From NCBI RefSeq assembly GCF_030866765.1, contig NZ_CP133017.1, positions 652,501 to 716,500 on the forward strand: 64,000 nucleotides of DNA. Direction: 5' to 3'. The notes under the pieces are model-generated. The model was not told the DNA's origin. It ran no database searches and saw only the letters and a program-made list of their open reading frames with translations. Below are positions 16,469 to 24,821 of the stretch, piece by piece. Made by a program: the position numbers and the translations under genes. Origin of the DNA: Paenibacillus silvisoli. Its GTDB lineage: Bacteria > Bacillota > Bacilli > Paenibacillales > Paenibacillaceae. The first letter of the stretch is position 1; each line of letters opens with the position of its first letter.

Positions 16469-18124
16469 ATGTATGAGTTGAGCATGGACGAGATGCTTGT
16501 TGCCAAAGCGAGGGAGGGCGACGGGACGGCGTTTGAGGAGCTTGTCCGAAGGCATCGCGACAAAGCTTGCTTGTGGGCCCGCGCGGTGACCAAGGACCCT
16601 CATCTGGCCGAGGACGTCGTGCAGGAAGCGATGATGAAATCGTTTCTCCGCATCGGCACGCTATCGGACATCGGCAGATTTTTGCCTTGGCTGCGCCGGA
16701 TCGTGCACAATCAAGCGCTGCGCAGTATGAGGCGCGGAGGCCCGTTCGGGAAAGAATGGCCCGTATCGGAATTTCTGCCGTCCTCCGGTAACGAACGGCT
16801 GCGTCATGGCGTTAATATGGAGGCGTGGCCGGCCATGACCCCTTCAGGGCAGACGCTCCATGCGAAGGAGGGCAATCCGAGCGAGCTTCTTCTGCACCGG
16901 GAGGTGCTGCTCGCGATCGGCGATTTGGTAAAGCGGCTGGCGCCGGCCGAGAGAGCGATATTCGAAGCCTATTTCTACGAAGAGCTGACAGCTCAGGAAA
17001 TTTCGCATCTTCTCTCCGTCAGCAAGGCCAGCGTGTACATGTCTTTATCCCGATCCCGCAAAAAACTGCAAAGCGGAGAGGTGTTCGCCATGCGCGCAGG
17101 CAGACGTGCCGTATTATCGAAACCGGGCATTTTACATTCATGGACAGGGCTGTATAACGAATCGATCCGGAACTGCATTTACTATGCGCTCCCCTATACC
17201 GGTAAGGGTGAATTAAGCTACGACGAGGTCATGGCCTATACCGGGCATGCCTGGCTGATCAATTTGGAGAGGCGCTCCATGGATCGCAGCGGCGTTTACA
17301 TGTACGGAGAGACGACCATGTTCCCGATCGGCCTGTTGAATCTAGGCTTGCATAGCTCGTTCATCGATAAGTTCGGGTACGAACATATGCCGGAAGGGGC
17401 GATAAAAGAGGAGCTTTATACGTTCACGCTCGATATGATCCGGGATTCCATCGATCGAGGCGTGCCGGCCATTTTTCCGAGCAGCGCGAATTCGCAATTC
17501 GCTCTTTACTACGGCTATGACGATGGGCGCCAAATCTTTTATGCAGCGGATACGCTGACGGAAATGGAGATTCCGTACGCGACCTTTCGCAACCGCCATT
17601 TATACGGGTTCGTCATCGAAGAAGGCGAGGCGCTCAGCGCGAGGGAACGGATGCGCCGCATGCTGGCGACCGCTGTCCGCCACGGCCGAGGGGATGAACC
17701 AACCTTTGGCGGGTATGTGAATGGGTTGGAGGCCTACGCTTGCTGGATTCGGGCGTGGGAAGAGGGGACGGTTGATCCGGCAGGACAGGAGGCCAGCATC
17801 CGGAACGTTGGCGCGATGCGTGGACATGCGGCCTCTTTTCTGAGGAAGCGGCATATTGAGCTGGCGGCGTCCGACGACCCCGTGGAGAGGGAGATGGCTC
17901 CTTTCATTGGTGAAGCGGCAGACCGTTATGAGGAAGTAAGCGAGGCGATCTTTGCTTTGCGCGAAGCGAAATCCGCTGAAACCGCGATACCTCTCATTCG
18001 CAGTGCGCAGACGGCCGAACGATGCGGCATTGAAGCGCTGGAAGTCGTGTTGGAGCGATTGAATGCGGATAAGAACGGGATTGCGCCGGTATTTGTGCAG
18101 GCGAATCCGATGTGGATCTTGTGA
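16469..18124 (+). CDS. ECF-type sigma factor fused to a BtrH-like domain
   Basis: 551 residues from ATG 16469 (GGGGAGGTG upstream; ATG 16451 lacks a site). Residues about 8-90 are sigma-70 region 2 (AFEELVRRHRDKACLWA, DVVQEAMM) and 140-200 region 4 (APAERAIFEAYFYEELTAQEISHLL...). The remaining 340 residues align with the two stand-alone proteins at 54787-56785: shared SIDRG..AIF, a GYDD..Q.FY.AD core, a PY..F step and a helical C-terminus. That domain resembles the BtrH N-terminal/papain-like fold, an assignment I hold loosely. No anti-sigma gene is adjacent, so the extension may be the sensing part. Confidence 0.8.
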   Translation: MYELSMDEMLVAKAREGDGTAFEELVRRHRDKACLWARAVTKDPHLAEDVVQEAMMKSFLRIGTLSDIGRFLPWLRRIVHNQALRSMRRGGPFGKEWPVSEFLPSSGNERLRHGVNMEAWPAMTPSGQTLHAKEGNPSELLLHREVLLAIGDLVKRLAPAERAIFEAYFYEELTAQEISHLLSVSKASVYMSLSRSRKKLQSGEVFAMRAGRRAVLSKPGILHSWTGLYNESIRNCIYYALPYTGKGELSYDEVMAYTGHAWLINLERRSMDRSGVYMYGETTMFPIGLLNLGLHSSFIDKFGYEHMPEGAIKEELYTFTLDMIRDSIDRGVPAIFPSSANSQFALYYGYDDGRQIFYAADTLTEMEIPYATFRNRHLYGFVIEEGEALSARERMRRMLATAVRHGRGDEPTFGGYVNGLEAYACWIRAWEEGTVDPAGQEASIRNVGAMRGHAASFLRKRHIELAASDDPVEREMAPFIGEAADRYEEVSEAIFALREAKSAETAIPLIRSAQTAERCGIEALEVVLERLNADKNGIAPVFVQANPMWIL

Positions 18125-18143
18125 TGAAGGGAGGAGCGATACG

Positions 18144-18869
18144 ATGTCAGCAAACGGTAAAATCGAACTGGACTGCTTCCGTCTCCGGGTGCGTCGGCTA
18201 AAACCGGCTATTCGTTTCTATAGTGCGCTTTTTGGCGTGCCGGTTGTTCAGGAATTGGTGGATGGGGAGCAGTATGTGTTTCAGCTCGCGGATGGCCGCC
18301 GCAAGCTCGTTCTGGATGATATTCGCCAAGCCGATATTCGTGAGCCGAACTCACGTCCTATCGCCATCATGACGACGCCGGATTTAGAGGCATGTTACCG
18401 GCAAGTACAAATCATGAATCTCCCGTATGTATCCGGAATCGAACAAGGCATTGAGTTTCCTTACTTTGTCTGCAGAGACCGCGATGCCAATGAGTTTGTA
18501 ATGGCGGGGCGGATCTACAATCATCCGGTTGCGAGTACGGAAGTCAGCGTCGGGCCTATTGACCCGCATGTTGCGTGCATGATTGTGCCGGCCGGCGACG
18601 TCCGGTCGTGCGAGACGATGCTGCGATCGTGGCTGGGTGATGAGGACCCCGTTCTGCAAATAGCTCCGGTTCTCGCAGCAAAGGGGAGTGGCGAAGGGAC
18701 TTCAAGATTCGTGTTTTCGTCGTCAGACATAGCGGAAGCTTATCGGCATTTGAAGGGAATCGGCGCTGCGCTGCATACGAAACTTGAGGACGCGGTGCGG
18801 GAGCGGGTCATTCGCTTCTCCGACCCGGAAGGCAATCGGATGGAGATTGTTGGCCGACAGCAAAGATGA
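18144..18869 (+). CDS. VOC-superfamily (glyoxalase-like) protein
   Basis: 241 residues from ATG 18144, behind AAGGGAGGAG. The first half reads as a vicinal oxygen chelate module (FYSALFGVPVVQELVDGEQYVFQLADGRRKLVLDD) and the C-terminal end repeats the signature RVIRFSDPEGNRMEIVG, so two modules are likely. Such proteins bind a metal and act on small molecules, as dioxygenases, glyoxalases or antibiotic-binding proteins. It starts 20 bases after the sigma-fusion gene and may be co-transcribed with it. Confidence 0.8.
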   Translation: MSANGKIELDCFRLRVRRLKPAIRFYSALFGVPVVQELVDGEQYVFQLADGRRKLVLDDIRQADIREPNSRPIAIMTTPDLEACYRQVQIMNLPYVSGIEQGIEFPYFVCRDRDANEFVMAGRIYNHPVASTEVSVGPIDPHVACMIVPAGDVRSCETMLRSWLGDEDPVLQIAPVLAAKGSGEGTSRFVFSSSDIAEAYRHLKGIGAALHTKLEDAVRERVIRFSDPEGNRMEIVGRQQR

Positions 18870-18879
18870 GGGAGAGATT

Positions 18880-19419
18880 ATGAGGAAGCTGCCGAAGTCG
18901 CTTGTTTTCAATATACGGTTCGGGTCTAAAATGACCAAGCTTAGCTCGGTTCTATGTTTGCTAGGCGTTTGTCTCACGATTTACAATAGTCCAGGTCACC
19001 CGGAGGGCATTACATTATCGGCGGCTTTGGCGGTATTCGGGGTTATCAGTCTCAAGCTAGCCGACGGCAAAATCAAGCTGATCGAGCAGGGGCTCCGGGC
19101 CACAGGTCGTTTTAAAGAGTGGAAAAACTCGTTTATCAGCTATAACAATCAGGTGCTGGTCTACCTTTGCTACAGCTATACGGATAAGCGGGGCAAGCGC
19201 AAAGAAGCGCGTACGCTATCGGCAAGCACATCCGGGCTGGAGAAAGTAAATGTCTTTTTCAAGGATGAGGACTGTACCATTCTTGAGTATTTGCCGGGAG
19301 AACCGAGTATCAATCAAGAAAATGAAATCGTTGCTGGATCGGAAACGTGGACCCTCCTCGTCTATGCCGGGATGATCGTACTGGCAATAGGAGTGAGTAT
19401 AGTTGTTAAAATGGCTTAA
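18880..19419 (+). CDS. Small membrane protein of unknown function
   Basis: 179 residues from ATG 18880 (GGGAGAG upstream), 11 bases after the VOC gene. One membrane segment at about residues 20-55, a central soluble part rich in Lys, Arg and Tyr with short beta-strand-like stretches (residues 70-140), and a C-terminal membrane helix (TWTLLVYAGMIVLAIGVSIVV). The layout suggests a DUF3592-like membrane protein, but I do not firmly recognise it. Confidence 0.6.
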   Translation: MRKLPKSLVFNIRFGSKMTKLSSVLCLLGVCLTIYNSPGHPEGITLSAALAVFGVISLKLADGKIKLIEQGLRATGRFKEWKNSFISYNNQVLVYLCYSYTDKRGKRKEARTLSASTSGLEKVNVFFKDEDCTILEYLPGEPSINQENEIVAGSETWTLLVYAGMIVLAIGVSIVVKMA

Positions 19420-19477
19420 ACGAACGTTTCAATGAGCCTGGATTCAAAGTACGATTTACTAGGAGGTAACCACACAC

Positions 19478-20005
19478 ATGCAAAATATGGACAACATCTA
19501 TCTCATCACCGACATTCCCGGCTACACGCCGCAGATCAGCCGATTGCTCTCCATGATGAACTACGCGCGGCATACCACTCTTGAGGCAGTGAAGGGGCTG
19601 GCGCTGGAGCAACTCGATGAGCTGCTTGATCCGCAAAGCAACTCCATCGGAGCGCTGCTGCTGCATTTTGCGGCGGTTGAGTATGCCTACCAGGTGGTGA
19701 CGTTTGAGAAACGCGAGCTTACGGAAGAAGAGCTGGCAGAGTGGGGGCCGGCGTTGGACCTCGGCGATGCTGGACGCGCGAATATCAAAGGCCATGACCT
19801 GCAGTTCTATTTAGACAAATTTGAACAGGTGCGCACTCGCACGTTCGATCTGTTCAAAACGGTTGATGACGAGTGGCTGTACCGGCAGGAGGAGTTCTGG
19901 TACGGCAAGCAGGGGAACCATTACTTTATGTGGTTTCATGTTTTCGAGGATGAGATCAACCATCGCGGGCAGATTCGGTTGATTCGGAAGCGGCTGAGGA
20001 GCTGA
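19478..20005 (+). CDS. DinB-superfamily protein (DUF664-like)
   Basis: 175 residues forming a predicted four-helix bundle of the DinB/YfiT type. Candidate metal ligands are the His in LLLHFAAVEY (near residue 61) and the pair in WFHVFEDEINHRGQIR (near 152 and 161). Family members are metal-binding thiol-dependent transferases or damage-inducible proteins. The start ATG follows AGGAGGTAACC. It appears to be a single gene between the 16469-19419 group and a tiny orphan. Confidence 0.8.
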   Translation: MQNMDNIYLITDIPGYTPQISRLLSMMNYARHTTLEAVKGLALEQLDELLDPQSNSIGALLLHFAAVEYAYQVVTFEKRELTEEELAEWGPALDLGDAGRANIKGHDLQFYLDKFEQVRTRTFDLFKTVDDEWLYRQEEFWYGKQGNHYFMWFHVFEDEINHRGQIRLIRKRLRS

Positions 20006-20101
20006 GGGGGCATATCCTAATATCTAACTAATAGGTTCCTTATAGTTATCCGAAACTCTGCTGGTATGATGAGGTTAACGATAGCAGAGGGAGTGGATTT
20101 C

Positions 20102-20269
20102 ATGACAACGATTAGCCCAGAGGTACAATCGCTTGTAAATCATCTGCATCTTCCCGATCATATACTTGCCGATAAGTTTCAATTTACGCATAACGGCCAG
20201 AAAATGACAGCTGAATCGCTCCGGTTTCTATCGTTTGTGAAGGAAAAATTGCTGGCCGCTAAAGTTTAG
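20102..20269 (+). CDS. Tiny hypothetical protein
   Basis: 55 residues from ATG 20102, behind GCAGAGGGAG. An extended -10 element (TGGTATGAT, 20062-20070) lies 30 bases upstream, supporting independent expression. The sequence is soluble, mostly helical and rich in Leu, His and Lys. I do not recognise it. Confidence 0.5.
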   Translation: MTTISPEVQSLVNHLHLPDHILADKFQFTHNGQKMTAESLRFLSFVKEKLLAAKV

Positions 20270-20352
20270 CGTATGAATAAATGTGCTGAGACGAGGACTT
20301 TCCGCGCGCAGACGTTTTGTCTGGCGATGGGAGGTCTTTTATTTGTGTGAGC

Positions 20353-20398
20353 TAATATATCAACCCGCCTTGGCAAATGGCATATACCATGATATATT
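20353..20398 (+). promoter_or_regulatory. Autoregulated promoter of the GntR/AraR-type regulator
   Basis: TTGGCA (20370-20375), 17-base spacer, TATATT (20393-20398). A perfect 9-bp inverted repeat brackets it: AATATATCA (20354-20362) before the -35 box and TGATATATT (20390-20398) over the -10 box. The longer TAATATATCAACC (20353-20365) recurs exactly at 22302-22314 upstream of the transporter operon, so this is probably the regulator's own operator. Confidence 0.6.
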
Positions 20399-20460
20399 GG
20401 TATAAAATAATAGTAGTGCCGCAAGAAGCATGTGTACGATCGATTACTGGAGGTTCAACG

Positions 20461-21630
20461 ATGACGAACGATTCCGCATCCAAGCCAATGTACGAAAAAA
20501 TATTCGAGGCGCTTCGCGACCAAATTCTTGAGCGGAAGTACGAAGTGGGCGACAGAGTCCCTTCGGAAAAAGAGCTGGGCGACGAGCACGGCGTCAGCCG
20601 CATTACGAGCAAGAAGGCGCTGGAGCTGCTGGCCAGCGAAGGTTATATTGTCCGCCAGCCGGGGCGGGGCTCTTTTGTAGCGGAGCCGCAGGAGAAGTCG
20701 GCCGCGAAGGCGACGGGCAGCAGCGGCCACGTGCAGCAAGTCCCCCGGAATACGGGCGGCAAGCTGCTGATCGGATTAGTGATTACGGACTTCGCCGACA
20801 GCTACGGCACCGGTTTGATTTATGGGATGGAGGATGCTTCCCGCCAAAATAACAGCTATCTGGTGCTGCGCCGTTCCTTCGGCAACCCGTCCTTAGAGGA
20901 AGAGGCGATCCAAGGGCTGCTGGAGCTTGGCGTGGATGGACTCATTATTTTTCCGGCGCAAGGGGAGTACTTTAACGCGGAGATTTTGAAGCTTGCCATC
21001 ACGAAGTTCCCGTTCGTGCTGATCGACCGCCATCTGAAGGGGATTTCGGCGGGCTCCATCAGCACCGACAATGCCAAAGCGGCTATCAAGGGGACGAATT
21101 ATCTGTTCGAGCTTGGGCACAAATCGATCGCATTCCTGACGCCGCCGCCGATGGATACGACCGCCATTGAGGAGCGTATCGAGGGCTTCATCCAAGCCCA
21201 TGCGGAGAACGGAATTATGGTTGATCGCGAGCTGTGGATCGAGGATATTACGTCCGCGCTGCCGCAGGGCAATGCGGAAGAGAACCGCATTCGCGACATT
21301 GAAAAAATCATGACCCGGCTGCGGCAGTACCCGCAAATTACGGCGATTTTTACGACCGAATACAATATTGCGCAGCTGGCGCTGCGCGCGGCGGCCGAGA
21401 TGGGTCTCTCCGTGCCGGGAGACATCTCCGTCATCTGCTTCGACAGTCCGGAGATCAACGGAGGCTTCCCGATCACGCATCTGCAGCAGAACCAAGTGGA
21501 GATGGGCAAAATCGCCTTCGAAAACGTATTGAAGCTGCGCGCCGGCCACACGCTGCCGACCCGCACGCTGCTGGAAGCGACGCTGATTTTAGGCGATTCC
21601 ACGGGGCCGATGAAGCCGCGAGTGAAATAA
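20461..21630 (+). CDS. GntR-HTH / LacI-type sensor transcriptional regulator (AraR-like)
   Basis: 389 residues from ATG 20461 (TGGAGGTTC upstream). Residues about 8-80 form a GntR winged helix (YEKIFEALRDQILERKYEVGDRVPSEKELGDEHGVSRITSKKALELLASEGYIVRQPGRGSFV); after a Ser/Gly linker, residues 100-389 form a periplasmic-binding-protein-like sugar sensor. This is the AraR architecture: a repressor released by sugar. It stands upstream of the transporter and GH76 genes and probably controls them and itself through the AATATATCA element. Confidence 0.9.
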   Translation: MTNDSASKPMYEKIFEALRDQILERKYEVGDRVPSEKELGDEHGVSRITSKKALELLASEGYIVRQPGRGSFVAEPQEKSAAKATGSSGHVQQVPRNTGGKLLIGLVITDFADSYGTGLIYGMEDASRQNNSYLVLRRSFGNPSLEEEAIQGLLELGVDGLIIFPAQGEYFNAEILKLAITKFPFVLIDRHLKGISAGSISTDNAKAAIKGTNYLFELGHKSIAFLTPPPMDTTAIEERIEGFIQAHAENGIMVDRELWIEDITSALPQGNAEENRIRDIEKIMTRLRQYPQITAIFTTEYNIAQLALRAAAEMGLSVPGDISVICFDSPEINGGFPITHLQQNQVEMGKIAFENVLKLRAGHTLPTRTLLEATLILGDSTGPMKPRVK

Positions 21631-21646
21631 TAGCAAACAGTGTGAG

Positions 21647-21684
21647 CCCAAGAACGATAGTTGCTATCGTTCTTGGGTTTTTTT
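21647..21684 (+). terminator. Strong terminator of the GntR/AraR-type gene
   Basis: A perfect 14-bp stem, CCCAAGAACGATAG / CTATCGTTCTTGGG, with a three-base loop and seven T residues. Confidence 0.95.
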
Positions 21685-21736
21685 GATTGGACGCAGGGAG
21701 TGTGGGGAGCTGAGAAACGGGTTTGGGAGGGAGAGA

Positions 21737-22048
21737 GGTAACAGCTACCGTACATGGGGTGCATAGAGGTGGATTTGGGCGGAGGAGAGGTAACAGTTAC
21801 CGTACATGGGGTGCGAGGAGGTGGATTTGGGCGGAGGAGAGGTAACAATTACCGTACATGGGGTGCATAGAGGTGGATTTGGGCGGAGGAGAGGTAACAG
21901 TTACCGTACATGGGGTGCATAGAGGTGGATTTAGGTGTAAGAGAGGTAACAGTTACCGCACATGAGATGCGAGGAGGCGGATTTGGGTGAAAGTGAGGTA
22001 ACAGTTACCGTACATGAATTGCGTGGGGCGGTAGTGGCGAAGAGCGGG
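21737..22048 (+). repeat. Six-copy 52-bp tandem repeat with a 13-bp palindrome per unit
   Basis: GGTAAC begins at 21737, 21789, 21841, 21893, 21945 and 21997, exactly 52 bases apart. Four units carry the perfect palindrome GGTAAC-A-GTTACC; units 1 and 3 vary it by a base or two. Each is followed by G(T/C)ACATG and a purine-rich GAGGTGGATTTGGG block; a degraded half unit lies at about 21700-21736. No gene is visible here. The following stretch, 22180-22300, holds nothing I can identify. Confidence 0.95.
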
Positions 22049-22106
22049 CGCTAGGCAGCACAGGACGGTCGAATGAGGAGGCACAAAGGTGGCTGTGATG
22101 GGGAGT

Positions 22107-22179
22107 TTGTGCGAAAAATCGCACAAATGGGTTCATGGGGACGGTTTAGAAGCGCTTCTTGTATGAAATTTCGTACAAA
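22107..22179 (+). repeat. TTGTATGAAA-type imperfect palindromes, two copies 52 bp apart
   Basis: TTGTGCGAAAAATCGCACAA at 22107 and TTGTATGAAATTTCGTACAA at 22159 begin exactly 52 bases apart. Both are near-palindromes with the pattern TTGTRYGAAAWNTCGYACAA. The same family appears in four copies at 29967-30141. Confidence 0.85.
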
Positions 22180-22301
22180 CCGAGAGGTGAAGGCGGTGCG
22201 CTGGGAAATTTTACACGGTTCCGTGGGTGAGGGGAAAGTGGTAGGTTTGAGAGTACGAGTGTAACTATGGTGAACTGCCACTCCGCAGCCGCCATGTCTA
22301 T

Positions 22302-22314
22302 TAATATATCAACC
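22302..22314 (+). promoter_or_regulatory. Operator-like TAATATATCAACC before the mannan transporter operon
   Basis: Exact 13-base match to 20353-20365 in the GntR/AraR promoter. A shortened version, TAATATCAACC, lies at 22416-22426 just after the promoter. Two elements around the promoter fit repression by looping. Confidence 0.5.
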
Positions 22315-22361
22315 AAATTAACTAGTATAACAATATTAAATAAATGTTATACATTTTTATA

Positions 22362-22390
22362 TTGACATACTAAATGCATGCCAATATAAT
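22362..22390 (+). promoter_or_regulatory. Sigma-A promoter of the mannan transporter operon
   Basis: Consensus TTGACA (22362-22367), 17-base spacer, consensus TATAAT (22385-22390). A dyad GTAA-GCGGT-TTAC follows at the expected start of transcription (about 22398-22411) and looks like a LacI/CcpA-type site with one extra base. Confidence 0.85.
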
Positions 22391-22488
22391 GAAAAATGTA
22401 AGCGGTTTACCATTGTAATATCAACCGCGGTTCTGAGGGCGGCGGTCCTTCGGAAGCAATAACAAACACATAAAGGGAGGCAGTTATA

Positions 22489-23823
22489 GTGAAAAAATGG
22501 ATCTCTTTGGCAGCGCTTGCAACGGTCGTCGTGGCAACGGCATCCGGCTGCGGCAGCAATAGCAACGACAACGGCAATACATCGGCGACGAACGCGAATA
22601 ACAGCGCATCAACGAACGGCGGCACGGAAGCATCCTCATCCGAGCCGGTAGAGCTCACGTTCTGGGGCGACTGGGGCGGAGAAGGACAGAAGCAGTTCGA
22701 AACGATGGTTGACGCCTTCAACAAGTCGCAGGACAAAATTCGCGTCAAATACGTGCTGCAGCAAGATATGATTACGAAGTTCCTCACTGCCGCCACATCC
22801 GGCGGATCTCCCGACATCCTGTTCTGGGACAGATGGAGAACATCCCTTTATGCACCGAAGAACGTGCTGCACCCGGTCGACGAGTTTATGGCGAAGGACG
22901 GCTTAAACAAAGACGACTTCTACGGCGAAGCGCTCAAGGAGCTCTCATACCAGGATAAATTATATGGACTGCCTCTGACGGTAGACGCGCGCGCGCTTTT
23001 CTACAATAAGAAGATTTTGACCGACGCCGGCGTCAACCAGCCGCCGACAACGTGGGATGAGCTGGAGCAAGCGGCGATCAAGACGACGAAATGGAACGGC
23101 AATAAGCTTGAAGTGGCTGGCTTCTCCCTCGGCGACAACGGCCTGTTCAACATGTACCTGCAGCAAGCGGGCGGCCAAATGATGAGCGAGGACGGCACGA
23201 AAACGAACTTCAACAACGATCAAGGCAAAGCGGTGCTCGAGTACTGGGATCGCATGCTGAACCAGGATAAAGTGTACAAAGTGGGCTTCGAGCAAGGGCT
23301 TGGCGAAGGCACGGACGCTTTCGTAACCGGCAAGCTGGCGATGCAATACACCGGTCCATGGATGCTGAGCACCTACAAGAAATACGGCAAAGACCTCGAC
23401 TTCGGCATCGTGCCTCCACCGGCAGGTCCGAATGGCGACAAGGGCAGCGTAATGGGCGGCTTTGGTCTTGTCATTCCGGAAGGCTCCAAGCACCAAGCGG
23501 AAGCGTGGGAGTTCATCAAGTGGTGGACGGCGAACAAAGACAACGCGCTGCTCTGGGCGAAAACAAGTCTCAACATTCCAGGCTTCAAGCCGGCGCTCGA
23601 AGATCCGTTCTTCAAGGACGATCCGTTCTGGAAGCCGTTCCTCGACACGCTGGAATTCGCGAAAATCCGTCCGGCGCACCCAGGCTACTCCGTCATGGAG
23701 GGCGACGCGCTGATCCCGAACCTGCAGCTGTTCCAGCAGTCGAAGCAAAGCCTGGAGGACACGCTGAAAAAGGCGCAGCAGCGCGGCGACCAATTGCTGA
23801 ACGACAACGCCGAAGTGAAATAA
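22489..23823 (+). CDS. Extracellular solute-binding lipoprotein (MalE/UgpB-like)
   Basis: 444 residues, GTG start behind AAAGGGAGG. Signal peptide with lipobox ASGC near residues 17-20, Asn/Ser-rich linker, then a family 1 solute-binding fold (LTFWGDWGGEGQKQFETMVDAFNKS, GDWGG, AMQYTGPWM). It captures oligosaccharides outside the cell. With GH76 enzymes in the same gene run, the likely ligand is an alpha-1,6-linked manno-oligosaccharide; this is inference from context. A stem-loop follows before the permease genes. Confidence 0.93.
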   Translation: MKKWISLAALATVVVATASGCGSNSNDNGNTSATNANNSASTNGGTEASSSEPVELTFWGDWGGEGQKQFETMVDAFNKSQDKIRVKYVLQQDMITKFLTAATSGGSPDILFWDRWRTSLYAPKNVLHPVDEFMAKDGLNKDDFYGEALKELSYQDKLYGLPLTVDARALFYNKKILTDAGVNQPPTTWDELEQAAIKTTKWNGNKLEVAGFSLGDNGLFNMYLQQAGGQMMSEDGTKTNFNNDQGKAVLEYWDRMLNQDKVYKVGFEQGLGEGTDAFVTGKLAMQYTGPWMLSTYKKYGKDLDFGIVPPPAGPNGDKGSVMGGFGLVIPEGSKHQAEAWEFIKWWTANKDNALLWAKTSLNIPGFKPALEDPFFKDDPFWKPFLDTLEFAKIRPAHPGYSVMEGDALIPNLQLFQQSKQSLEDTLKKAQQRGDQLLNDNAEVK

Positions 23824-23857
23824 CCGCATAACTCGATAACCGCATAGGGAAGGAGAC

Positions 23858-23881
23858 AAGGGAGGCCTAAGCACCTCCCTT
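23858..23881 (+). other. Stem-loop between binding-protein and permease genes
   Basis: AAGGGAGG / CCTCCCTT with an eight-base loop and no T tract. It probably stabilises the upstream mRNA end or mildly reduces read-through; it is not a full terminator. Confidence 0.6.
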
Positions 23882-23918
23882 CTCTGTACCCGCAAACAGG
23901 AAGGAGGCACCGGCTGCA

Positions 23919-24806
23919 ATGGCTTCTATCGGCAAACTGAACCGACATCAGGCGAGAACGGCATACTTATTCATCACCCCGACGATGCTGCTGTTTCTGG
24001 CGTTTACAATTGTACCGGTCGTAATGGCGCTCTATTTAAGCTTTACGAACTATGACGTGGTCAGCCGGATGGACTTTGTCGGCATCGACAACTACAAGCG
24101 GCTGATCGACGACGCGCTGTTCTGGCAAACGTTCAAGAACGTGTGCTACTACGCCGTTATTTTTATCCCGTTAAATATTCTCATCTCGCTGCTGCTCGCG
24201 CTGCTTCTCAATTTCAAGCGCTTCGGCGTGAAGCTGTTCCGCACGATGAACTATTTACCGACGTTAACCTCCGCGGTCGCCGCGGCGACGGTGTGGATTT
24301 GGCTGCTCCATCCGGAATTCGGTCTCATCAACAACCTGTTGAGCTACTTCGGCGTGATCGGGCCTGCATGGCTCGCGCAAACCGAAACCGCGATGTTCTC
24401 CATCATCATGGTTACGCTGTGGCAAAGCGTCGGCTCCAACATGGTCATTTACATCGCCGGCTTGCAGGGCGTGCCGGATTACCTCTATGAATCCGCGAAG
24501 CTGGACGGCGCAACGGCGCTCGACCGCTTCCGCTACATTACGTGGCCGCAGCTTCGTCCGACGACCTTTCTCGTCAGCACGATGTCCATTATCGGCGCGC
24601 TGCAGTTGTTCGACCAAGCCTTCGTCCTCACGCAGGGCGGCCCCGGCAACGTTACGAAAACGCCGGTTTACCTCATCTACCAGCAGGGCTTCAACCAGCT
24701 GCAGATGGGCTACGCCTCCGCGCAGGCGTTCATTCTGGCAATCGCCATTCTTATTTTCTCGTTCATTAACATGCGCGCGACGAAATCCGAAGAGTCGATC
24801 GTGTAA
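23919..24806 (+). CDS. Carbohydrate ABC permease (MalF/UgpA-like)
   Basis: 295 residues, six membrane helices, EAA loop YESAKLDGATALDRFRYITWPQLRP, and the sugar-permease segment FVLTQGGPGN near the C-terminal part. It forms the import channel with the following permease. AAGGAGG precedes the ATG at a somewhat long spacing of about 11 bases. The ATPase must be supplied from elsewhere, as is usual for this class. Confidence 0.93.
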   Translation: MASIGKLNRHQARTAYLFITPTMLLFLAFTIVPVVMALYLSFTNYDVVSRMDFVGIDNYKRLIDDALFWQTFKNVCYYAVIFIPLNILISLLLALLLNFKRFGVKLFRTMNYLPTLTSAVAAATVWIWLLHPEFGLINNLLSYFGVIGPAWLAQTETAMFSIIMVTLWQSVGSNMVIYIAGLQGVPDYLYESAKLDGATALDRFRYITWPQLRPTTFLVSTMSIIGALQLFDQAFVLTQGGPGNVTKTPVYLIYQQGFNQLQMGYASAQAFILAIAILIFSFINMRATKSEESIV

Positions 24807-24821
24807 GGAGGGGCGCAAGCC

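Noticed and set aside
20281..20345. Terminator after the 55-residue orphan
   Set aside because: Only a five-base stem (CAGAC/GTCTG) is clean; the outer arms do not pair well enough.
21099..21848. Minus-strand frame reaching into the 52-bp tandem repeats
   Set aside because: It is a shadow of the GntR/AraR-type gene extended by the repeat; its repetitive end is simply the translated array.
21737..22179. CRISPR array
   Set aside because: The units are contiguous 52-bp repeats without unique spacers of typical length, and there are no cas genes.
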